Positions 1 to 7,500 of a stretch of 8,723 bases of DNA are shown in pieces. Source of the DNA: an uncultured Eubacteriales bacterium (lineage in GTDB: Bacteria > Bacillota > Clostridia > Oscillospirales > Acutalibacteraceae); contig ONWP01000085.1 in assembly GCA_900321595.1 (NCBI GenBank), positions 1 to 8,723 of the forward strand, in the 5' to 3' direction. The notes under the pieces are model-generated. The model had not been told where the DNA came from and ran no database searches. It saw nothing but the letters and a program-made list of their open reading frames with translations. A program made the position numbers and the translations under genes. Position 1 is the stretch's first letter, and every line of letters starts with the position of its first letter.

Positions 1-1197
1 AACTGGCAGGCGGAGTTTGCCCGTTTCGCGCCGGAACTTGACGTGCGCGTCATCGCGGGAAGCCAGTTTGACCGCGCCGACCTGCTGACTGACGCGCAAA
101 AGAAGGACGTCCTGATCACAAGCTACGATCTGCTGAAACGCGACGTGGATCAGTATGAACGTTTTCGATTCCGATACGAGTTTATCGACGAAGCGCAGTT
201 TATCAAAAACCACAACACCGCCGCCGCCCGCAGCGTCAAGCTCATCGCCGCCGACCATCGGTTCGCGCTGACCGGCACGCCGATCGAAAACCGTCTCAGC
301 GAGCTTTGGAGCATCTTCGACTATCTGATGCCGGGATTCCTGTTCGGGTATGAAACCTTCCGAAAACAGCTTGAGATCCCGATCATCCGCGACGGCGACG
401 CGCGCGTCAAAGCGCGCCTCGTCCGGCTGATCTCGCCGTTTATCCTGCGCCGTCTGAAGCAGGACGTACTGACGGATCTGCCGGAGAAGCTGGAGGAGAT
501 CCGATATGCCGGCATGGGAGAAAAACAGCGGCTGCTTTACGACGCGCAGACCGCGAAGACCGTCGGACTGCTCACGGAATCCGACGGCTCCGGGAGCATC
601 AAGATCCGGATCCTGGCGGATCTGATGCGTCTTCGCCAGATCTGCTGCAGCCCGGAGCTGATCTATGAGGATTACACGGGCGGCTCCGCGAAGCTTGACG
701 TATGCGTGGATCTGATCCGCAGCGCCATCGAAGGCGAACACCGCATCCTGCTGTTCAGTCAGTTCACCAGTATGCTCGATCTCATCAAAGAACGGCTCGA
801 CCGGGAGCAGATCCCGTACTACACCATTACCGGAAGCACGCCGAAGCGCGAGCGCGTCCGGCTGGTCGAGCGGTTCAACAGCGACGAAACGCCTGTCTTT
901 CTGATCTCGCTGAAAGCCGGCGGCACCGGATTGAATCTCACCGGCGCCGATACGGTCATCCATTACGACCCCTGGTGGAATATCGCCGTTCAGGAGCAGG
1001 CCACCGACCGGGCGCACCGCATCGGACAGCAGAAGGTCGTGACAGTCTACAAGCTCATCATGCTCGGCACCATCGAAGAACGGATCCTGCGGCTCCAGCA
1101 GGATAAGCAGGCGCTGGCGCGGGATCTCCTGTCCGAAGCGGACGGTGATCTCTCCGCGATCTCAAAAGAGGATCTGCTCGCGCTGCTGCGGCCGTGA
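1..1197 (+). CDS. SNF2-family DEAD/DEAH-box ATPase (helicase-like), C-terminal part, 5' truncated by window edge
   Basis: The frame is open from base 1 (it begins NWQAEFARFAPEL) and ends at TGA 1195-1197, so 398 residues are visible. The GTG at 43 is internal, because the residues before it already match the conserved NW..E...F.P.L stretch of SNF2 proteins. Visible motifs in order: DEAQ box (Walker B, residues 63-66) followed by FIKN; motif III LTGTPIEN (90-97) then LSELWSIFDYL; SPFILRR (145-151) with LPEK after it; motif IV ILLFSQF (about 249-255); motif V SLKAGGTGLNL (303-313); and motif VI QATDRAHRIGQ (333-343), which carries the arginine finger. The second RecA lobe is complete. The Walker A motif and any N-terminal SWIM zinc finger, common in bacterial members, would lie upstream. 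By family these are ATP-driven DNA translocases of the RapA/SNF2 type, acting in the cytoplasm on DNA-protein complexes; the exact role is unknown. The gene converges on the mannosidase gene and ends at a shared terminator. Confidence 0.95.
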   Translation, partial: NWQAEFARFAPELDVRVIAGSQFDRADLLTDAQKKDVLITSYDLLKRDVDQYERFRFRYEFIDEAQFIKNHNTAAARSVKLIAADHRFALTGTPIENRLSELWSIFDYLMPGFLFGYETFRKQLEIPIIRDGDARVKARLVRLISPFILRRLKQDVLTDLPEKLEEIRYAGMGEKQRLLYDAQTAKTVGLLTESDGSGSIKIRILADLMRLRQICCSPELIYEDYTGGSAKLDVCVDLIRSAIEGEHRILLFSQFTSMLDLIKERLDREQIPYYTITGSTPKRERVRLVERFNSDETPVFLISLKAGGTGLNLTGADTVIHYDPWWNIAVQEQATDRAHRIGQQKVVTVYKLIMLGTIEERILRLQQDKQALARDLLSEADGDLSAISKEDLLALLRP

Positions 1198-1198
1198 T

Positions 1199-1235
1199 AA
1201 AAAAAGGAACGTCCGCGCGGCGTTCCTCTTTTTTT
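1199..1235. terminator. Bidirectional intrinsic terminator between convergent genes
   Basis: The inverted repeat AGGAACG (1205-1211) / CGTTCCT (1221-1227) encloses a 9-base GC-rich loop. It is flanked by an A run (1199-1205) on the left and a T run (1229-1235) on the right. Read on the plus strand it ends in seven T and serves the helicase gene, which stops at 1197. Read on the minus strand it also ends in a T run and serves the mannosidase gene, which stops at 1245. Confidence 0.9.
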
Positions 1236-1244
1236 GATCAAAAA

Positions 1245-4184
1245 TCACGCGTTGTCCGTCATCAGGCCGATCGTCAGGATCTCAAAGGGACCGTAATCGA
1301 GCGTATCCGTCTCACCGAGTTCCCGTTCCAGCAGATCCAGCAGCTTGACAGGCGCTTTCAGGCGGATCCTGCCGCGTTTCCCGTCCTGCTCACTGAGACG
1401 CATGACCGTCATACGCCCATCCTCCGACGTTTTGACGGCCTGCAGATAAAGCGGACGCACGTCCGGAAGCTCACAGCTGATCTCCGCCGGAACAGGATCG
1501 ACGTTATACTGCAGCGCAATCCGGTTGACGTCGGCCGCGACCGCGTCCCCCGCGTGCGGGTAAATGAGATAAGAAAACCTGTGTCTGCCCCGGTCTGAGG
1601 TCACGTCCGGCCGCTCTGTCGCCCGAAGCAGCGAAAGGCTGATGCGGTTTTCAAAGAACCCGACGCCGTATTTATCCCGGTTGATGATCGCAACGCCCGC
1701 GCCAGTCTCTGACAGATCCGCCCATTTATGACAGCAAACCTCAAACCGCGCCTGTTCCCAGCTGGTGTTGCGATGCGTCGCGCGCGGCGTATAACCGGCG
1801 CTGTTGTCGGTAAGCGCCTGCCGCGCAAGGACAGCGCATTCAAATTCCACCTTGGCAAGCTTGTGCGACTCCTGCCAGTCCACGTCATTTTCGACTTCGA
1901 TATAAGGGCGATCTGCAAAGACGCGGATTTTTCGCGTCCACGCGGAAGACCCGACCCGCAGCACGCATGACAGCACCGCGACGCCGCCGCAGCAGCAGTC
2001 GAGGCGAAGCGGCTCCTCGACCGTGACCGGATATTCCCTGTCCCGATAGCCCGGCAGGATATCCCACGCGTCGTAGTTGCCCGGCGTATCCGCAAACAGA
2101 CGAAGCTTATGAAACGCGCCGGAAACGAAATCCTGTTCCAGACGCTTGTCATAAAAATGCTCGATCGATCCGTCGGGCGCGAATTCGATGCGAAAGGCCG
2201 CCGTTTCCGCGATCCGGTCTTGAACGCGTATACAGGCGACGGAAGGCGCAATCGCGTCAGGCTCGATCGAAGAAAGCGCGCCGATCCTGTTAAAGGCCCA
2301 TTTCCCCCGCACGCCGAACCGCGCGTCCGAACCTTCCGCGTCCGGCACGAAAAACGGAACGTTCCTGTCAAAATTCAGACTGTTAAAATACGCCTGTCCT
2401 TTTCCGATGATCGCGTCGAGCGCGCTGTCGATCTCCCGATATGTGCGCATCGCGTCTTCATAAACCGGGTGAATATGCGAACCGGGCAGGATATCATGAA
2501 ACTGATTCACAAGAAACCGCTTGTAAAGCGCGGTGATCTGCGGCTGCTTATCGCCGCGGCGCAGAACGTTGAGCAGCTCAGCGTCGCGGAATTTGAATTC
2601 CAGCCGGCGGTTATACCGTTTCAGGTCGGCCTTCGTTGTGAAGGTGCCTCTGTGCATTTCCAGGTACAGCTCCCCGTCCCAGACGGCAAGCTGATCTCTG
2701 TTCTGCCCGAGCTCCCGGTCCAGATATTCCTGACCGCCGATCAGCTCCGTTTCCGGCATGATGCTCAGCCGCTTGATCCGGCGGTGCAGCTCCAGCATTT
2801 CCTCTGTACAGCCGGAGCCGCCGTCGCCGTACCCGAACATGACAAGCGTCGCCGCGCCGGTATCCGCGTCCTGATAGGCGTCGATGTTTTCCCGGATCTG
2901 CGCCGGATCCATCCAGCTGATGAAATGCGTCGGCGGCACGCTCGCGAGAACCTCAGACCCGTCCGCGCCGCGCCAGATAAAGCTGTTGTGCGGGAATCGG
3001 TTCGTGTCGTTCCACGTGGACATTTTATTGGACACGAAGTAGTCCACGCCGCTCTTTTTGAGGATCTGCGGCAGGATCCAGCTGTTGCCGAAGACGTCCG
3101 GCAGCCAGGCGTTGTTCACATAGCGGCCAAACATCCGTTTATAGGTCGTCTGACCGTACAGGCATTGGCGGATCAGCGACTCCGCGCTCGGGATATTGCA
3201 GTCCGGTTCCACATACATCGCGCCGACCGGCTCAAACTGCCCGGTCCGCACCTTTTCCCGAAGCTCGTCAAAGACCTCAGGATAGTATTTCTCCAGCGTT
3301 TCATAAAGATACGGCTGCGTGTGCGTGTACCTGAATTCCCGATACTGATCCATCAGACGAAGCTGGATCAGCACGGTGCGCAGATTTTTCTGCACGGCGT
3401 GGATACCGCGCCAGTAATAGGCGATATCAAGATGTGAATGCCCCGTCAGGCAGACTTTCCCGCCGCTGTGTCGGGACTGATCCGCGAATACGTGCGTCTC
3501 CAGATACGCGGCGCACGCCTTCACACCCTCTGACGTGAAATCGTCAAAATCGATGCAGTCCAGCGCTTTGTCGATCCGGCTCGTCAGGAAGCCTCTGTAG
3601 TCCTCCGGGAACGCGTCGCTCTGAACGATATCAAGAAGTACGGTCAGATCGTAGACAAGCGACTGCACGTCTTCATCGACCTTGACCAGATACGCGCCGT
3701 CGAATACCTGCCGGCAGCCGCGAACCGCCATAACGGACGGATCGCGCTCGTCGTCGGGCTTGCTTCGATTGTATCCGACCGCGTCCAGCCGGAACGAATC
3801 CCCCTGTATATACGTGTCGATCCGCACACGCTCCCGATTCGGATCAAGTCCGCCGGCATAGCGATCATTGACCTTTACGATGATCTCCGCCGCCGTTTTC
3901 CACTTTAAATAGAGCGGACCGGATCGGAATTCCGCCGGAATCGTCACATCCGCCCGGAAAAACGCTGTGCCGTCCGGCGTAAAATACAGCTCGCCGCGTT
4001 TGAGCGGGTATTCGCCTTCCGGGTCAAACGCGTACGTCTCTTCGCTGATCTGCCGCGCGTCCCGCACCAAGATCGGCGTTATTTCATACTGCCCGGCATA
4101 AATGTGCCGTTTCAGCCATCCGAAGCGAAGCTGATTCCATTCCTCGGGACGCATGGAGCGTCTGATCACTTTAATATGCGCCAT
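1245..4184 (-). CDS. Alpha-mannosidase, glycoside hydrolase family 38
   Basis: A complete 979-residue retaining alpha-mannosidase of usual bacterial GH38 length. By family it removes terminal alpha-linked mannose from oligosaccharides using a zinc ion. Layout: N-terminal region about 1-240; catalytic barrel about 243-515; helical middle domain about 510-600; C-terminal beta region to 979. The GHSHLDIA motif holds the likely zinc ligands H251 and D253. WLPDVFG at 360-366 holds the likely nucleophile and zinc ligand D363. QFHDILPGS at 561-569 holds the likely fourth ligand H563. HRGTFTT at 511-517 is also typical. These residue roles are assigned by analogy with Golgi mannosidase II. There is no N-terminal signal peptide, so it probably acts in the cytoplasm on imported glycans. 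The ATG at 4184 is preceded by AGGAGA. It is the second gene of an operon, 11 bases after the NifU-like gene, and ends just before the shared terminator. Substrate linkage cannot be read from sequence. Confidence 0.95.
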   Translation of the reverse strand: MAHIKVIRRSMRPEEWNQLRFGWLKRHIYAGQYEITPILVRDARQISEETYAFDPEGEYPLKRGELYFTPDGTAFFRADVTIPAEFRSGPLYLKWKTAAEIIVKVNDRYAGGLDPNRERVRIDTYIQGDSFRLDAVGYNRSKPDDERDPSVMAVRGCRQVFDGAYLVKVDEDVQSLVYDLTVLLDIVQSDAFPEDYRGFLTSRIDKALDCIDFDDFTSEGVKACAAYLETHVFADQSRHSGGKVCLTGHSHLDIAYYWRGIHAVQKNLRTVLIQLRLMDQYREFRYTHTQPYLYETLEKYYPEVFDELREKVRTGQFEPVGAMYVEPDCNIPSAESLIRQCLYGQTTYKRMFGRYVNNAWLPDVFGNSWILPQILKKSGVDYFVSNKMSTWNDTNRFPHNSFIWRGADGSEVLASVPPTHFISWMDPAQIRENIDAYQDADTGAATLVMFGYGDGGSGCTEEMLELHRRIKRLSIMPETELIGGQEYLDRELGQNRDQLAVWDGELYLEMHRGTFTTKADLKRYNRRLEFKFRDAELLNVLRRGDKQPQITALYKRFLVNQFHDILPGSHIHPVYEDAMRTYREIDSALDAIIGKGQAYFNSLNFDRNVPFFVPDAEGSDARFGVRGKWAFNRIGALSSIEPDAIAPSVACIRVQDRIAETAAFRIEFAPDGSIEHFYDKRLEQDFVSGAFHKLRLFADTPGNYDAWDILPGYRDREYPVTVEEPLRLDCCCGGVAVLSCVLRVGSSAWTRKIRVFADRPYIEVENDVDWQESHKLAKVEFECAVLARQALTDNSAGYTPRATHRNTSWEQARFEVCCHKWADLSETGAGVAIINRDKYGVGFFENRISLSLLRATERPDVTSDRGRHRFSYLIYPHAGDAVAADVNRIALQYNVDPVPAEISCELPDVRPLYLQAVKTSEDGRMTVMRLSEQDGKRGRIRLKAPVKLLDLLERELGETDTLDYGPFEILTIGLMTDNA

Positions 4185-4190
4185 AACGTC

Positions 4191-4196
4191 TCTCCT
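4191..4196 (-). promoter_or_regulatory. Ribosome binding site of the alpha-mannosidase, overlapping the upstream stop codon
   Basis: On the minus strand AGGAGA lies six bases before the ATG at 4184. Its first base is the last base of the TAA stop codon (4198-4196) of the NifU-like gene. This arrangement suggests translational coupling and supports both the start choice and the operon. Confidence 0.85.
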
Positions 4197-4435
4197 TACA
4201 CATCCTGAAAATACGGCCGTCTGCGTTCATATGTGATCTGCGCGTCAAGCGACAGATCCGCGCGTATGCGGAATCTGCACCAGTCCACGCAGCGCTCCAG
4301 AATGCCGCATTTGGCGCATTCACCGCGAAATATCACATGAAGCGTATTCCCGTCCCAGGACGCGAACTCGATCCAGCCGCCGTCTCCCTGTAAACGCGGC
4401 GCCAGAACCTGTTCCACGTATTCGCGCAATTCCAT
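4196..4435 (-). CDS. Small NifU C-terminal-domain-like protein (putative Fe-S scaffold or carrier)
   Basis: 79 residues starting MELREYVEQVLAPRLQ. The pattern VEQVLAPRLQGDGGWIEF, then a short beta strand, then FRGECAKCGILERC resembles the stand-alone NifU C-terminal domain (V...L.P.L..DGG..E......V.....G.C..C). In that family the CxxC pair binds a transient iron-sulfur cluster, probably in a dimer. Here the pair is C40 and C43. Two further cysteines, C49 and C53, give a C-x2-C-x5-C-x3-C pattern not found in the simplest family members. An in-frame ATG at 4474 would add 13 residues, but it lies upstream of the predicted transcription start. The ATG at 4435 has a good ribosome binding site and is preferred. 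The gene is first in an operon with the alpha-mannosidase. It is probably cytoplasmic, with no signal peptide or membrane segment. Family membership is fairly secure; the physiological client is unknown. Confidence 0.8.
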   Translation of the reverse strand: MELREYVEQVLAPRLQGDGGWIEFASWDGNTLHVIFRGECAKCGILERCVDWCRFRIRADLSLDAQITYERRRPYFQDV

Positions 4436-4440
4436 GTATA

Positions 4441-4449
4441 TCACTTCCT
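4441..4449 (-). promoter_or_regulatory. Ribosome binding site deciding the start of the NifU-like gene
   Basis: On the minus strand AGGAAGTGA lies five bases before the ATG at 4435 and closely matches the anti-Shine-Dalgarno complement AGGAGGTGA, with one mismatch. No comparable site serves the upstream ATG at 4474. Confidence 0.75.
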
Positions 4450-4456
4450 CACGCAA

Positions 4457-4485
4457 ATCATAACACATTTTCACATTTCTTTCAA
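4457..4485 (-). promoter_or_regulatory. Sigma-A-type promoter for the NifU-like / alpha-mannosidase operon
   Basis: On the minus strand the -35 box TTGAAA (4485-4480) is followed by exactly 17 bases and then the -10 box TATGAT (4462-4457). The three bases before the -10 box are TGT, which gives an extended -10 (TGn). Transcription should start near 4450, leaving a leader of only about 15 bases before the ATG at 4435. No operator-like palindrome is evident around it. Confidence 0.8.
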
Positions 4486-4514
4486 CAAGAAAAGCGCCGG
4501 AATGAACCGGCGCT
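4484..4514 (-). terminator. Intrinsic terminator of the giant repeat-protein gene
   Basis: A perfect 8-base-pair stem, AGCGCCGG (4493-4500) / CCGGCGCT (4507-4514), has a 6-base loop. On the minus strand it is followed by TTTCTTGTT (4492-4484), a T-rich tract. It lies 16 bases past the stop codon at 4531-4533. The T tract ends where the -35 box of the next promoter begins. Confidence 0.85.
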
Positions 4515-4530
4515 CTCTTTGTGTTTCAAC

Positions 4531-7500
4531 TCAGCCTTTTCCGAACAGATTGCGGAAGAAGTAGAGGATCATGTGGAAGAACTGTACCAGGAATCCGAAG
4601 AAGCCGGTGTGGACCTTGCCGCAGTACGGGCAGGTGCTGCTGGAGCTGCCGCCCTGGTTGCCGGGATCAGTAGGATCGGTCGGGGTCGGGGCGTCGGGCT
4701 TCTTTTCAGGCTCGAGCGGAACAATTCTCACCGTGCCGTACATCTTTTCACCGTTGATGGTGAGTCTGCCGGTTCTGAAGTCGTAGCTGTAGCCGCTGGT
4801 CAGACGCTCGCCGTCGATATAGACGTCCACGTCGGTGGGCAGCTCGTAGCCCTGCATCGCGATGAACTGTACGTGATAGGCCATGCCGGCTTTCGCCGTT
4901 CTGCCCGCAATGGGCTGCAGGCCGTTCACGCGGATCTCATCGATCACGACCTGAGAGCCTTCGACGGCGTCCACGATCGTCACAGGACCGGTGATAACGT
5001 TCGCGTTCAGGACGAACGAGCCGTCCGCGGAATAGGTGTAGTTGTTCGCGCCGATCTTCTTGCCGCTGACGGAGACGATGATGTCCTCAGGCAGCGAGCC
5101 GTTCGCGGCGACGAAGTTCGCGGTGTAGGTGCTGTTGTAGGTGACCTCGTGGTTGTAGCTGTCGTCCGTCGCGAATTTAACGGTGATCGCCCAGGTCTTC
5201 AGACTGTAAACCGCCGTGATGACGATGTTTCTCGCGGGCATCGTCTCGACCTCGTTATCCCAGACGCCGGTGTAGCCGTCCTTCTCGGGGATCTCCTTGC
5301 TCGGGATCGCGGCGCCGAAGGTGACTTCCTCGGTGTAGAGCGTTCTGCCGTCCGCTTTCCAGGTCACGCGATACACGCGCGGCGTGTATTCAGCGTTGAT
5401 CGTGATGTCCTCAGCGGGCATTGACTCAAACTCCTGCACCCACTGGCCGGTGTGGCCTTCCTTGGCGGGAACAGGTCTGGTATAGCTGATGATCGCGCCG
5501 ACGCGGGCGGTGCTTGTCTCGGTCTTGCCGAAGCCGACCCACGTGATCGTGTACTCTCTGGGCGTCGCGCTGAAGTTCGCCTCGAACGTCGCCTCTCCCG
5601 TGCAGCGGGTATTGCTGGTGAGCTTGGGCGACCAGCCTGTGAAGGTGTAGTTGTATTCCAGGTCGCTGGCCTTTGTCGGATCCTCGTGCGTGATCAGCTC
5701 GCCGTAAGGAACCTCCGTGTAGCTCTCCACGCCGTCGATGATCCAGGTGATCGTGTAATTCTTCGCGGTGTAAGCGATGTTCAGATCGAAGTTGTTCGTC
5801 GGCATCACAGCGCCGGCAACGGTGAAGTCCGCGCCCTGGATGAACGTGTTGTCGTCGTCGAAGGAAACCTCCGTCCACTTGGCGTCGTAGCCGTTGCGCT
5901 GATAATTCTCAATGATGGCGTTGAGCGTTGCCTCGAGCGAAGCGCCGTTGGCGACGAAGGTTGTCTCACTGGAGACGACACGGCCGTCGCGGAAGATGCG
6001 CAGTCTGTACTGGCGCAGCGTCGACTCGAATACCGCGTAGAATTCACCGTCAGCGGTCGCGGGCTGCATGTACTGGATCACGTCCGCCGCGGTCGCGTCA
6101 GGCGTCAGAGCCCAGCCGATGAAGCTGTAATCGTACTGCGCGGTGCTCGCCTTAGTGGGCGTCACATTGGTAAACGGTTTGACGTTGTAATCAAACACTG
6201 TGGTGTCGACCAGTCTGCCGTCCGCGTACCACCGGAAGGTGTAGCGCGTGGTCTCGTAAACCGCGTTCGCGATGATGTCCCTATCGATCATGGTCGCGGG
6301 GATCTCAACCTCGGCGCCGAGATCGTCGATCCAGCCGACGAAGGTCTTGCCGGGCTTCTCGGGCACGGCATACTCGGTCACAGGCTGACCGTACGCGACG
6401 GTGTCGACCTGAACAACGCGGTTATCGACCTTCCAGGTGATCGTGTACTCCTGCGCGGTGCGCAGATATACGGCGTAGAAGGTGCGCGCAGAGGCCTGCG
6501 AGATCAGCGGGAGCTCGTTGACGCCGCCGTCCTCATAAGCGTAGAAGCTGTCGGCTGCGGGCGTCTCGTCATACTCAGTCGCGTCGGGATCGCTGGACCA
6601 GCCGATGAACATATAGCTGTACTTGCTGTCGGTGGGACGATCGGTGAAGACGTTGGTCGGAACAGCCTGCTCGCCGTCTCTGACCATCGTCATGACCTCC
6701 TGACGGCCGGTGACGTTCCAGCGAACGATCCAGCTGCCGGCCTCGACGACGGCGTTGATCGTGATGTTGCTGTCAGGCATCGTGTCGGGCGCGTCAGCGA
6801 AATTCCACATGATGGCGTAGCCGTCCACGACCGGGATCTCCGGCGCGATGTTGATGCTCAGCGGCTCGCCGTAGCCGACGGTCGTCGTGCGGGAACGGTA
6901 GGCGGGATCCACAACGTCGCTCGCAATGACCCACGTTACGGTATATTCGACAGGATCGCCGTGCGTATAGCTGACATAGAATCTCATATGCTCGCTCGCG
7001 TCAGGCGTTGCGACGACGCCCAGATTGACGGGCTCGCCGAGCGCCAGATTGCTCCAGCGATCATTGAAGGTATAGCTCTGATACTTACTGTCGCCGGCCT
7101 TCTCGGGCACGGTGATCGCGGTTCCGCTCTGCGCGGGCGTATGCACGTCCTCGCCGTATTTCTGAACCGTGGAGACAAGCAGCGTATTGCCGTCTTCAGA
7201 GTACCAGTCGATCGTACGATCCTGCGCGGTAAACGTCACGTCGACTGTGATGTCGCTCTTGGGCATGACGTACGCGTCCGTGACGACGGTATCGCCGACC
7301 TTGATCTCACAGTCGTATCCCTCAACGGTCGTGTTCAGGCCCTCGGGAAGGGGGAAGCCCTCCGCGCCGAACGCGGTGCCCCAGACGACCTGAGACGGCG
7401 CGTAAGTGGTCGCGCCGGGCAGACCGGTCACGTTCCAGTTGACGGTATACGCGCGGTCATGCTCGATGTAGCGGGCGTAGAAGGTGAACGTCGTGTCGTC

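Noticed and set aside
43..1197. GTG at 43 as a real start of the helicase
   Set aside because: Codons upstream to base 1 are open and encode the conserved SNF2 NW..E...F.P.L segment, so the gene is truncated by the window.
2109..3437. Plus-strand open frame of 442 codons
   Set aside because: In-register antisense shadow of the GH38 mannosidase, whose catalytic motifs on the minus strand are unambiguous.
4531..4750. LPXTG-type sortase signal at the end of the repeat protein
   Set aside because: No LPXTG or close variant (NPQTN, LPXTA and similar) occurs before the hydrophobic tail.
4519..5424. Plus-strand open frame of 301 codons
   Set aside because: Same in-register shadow of the repeat protein, beginning inside the terminator-to-stop gap. 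No ribosome binding site and no family resemblance.
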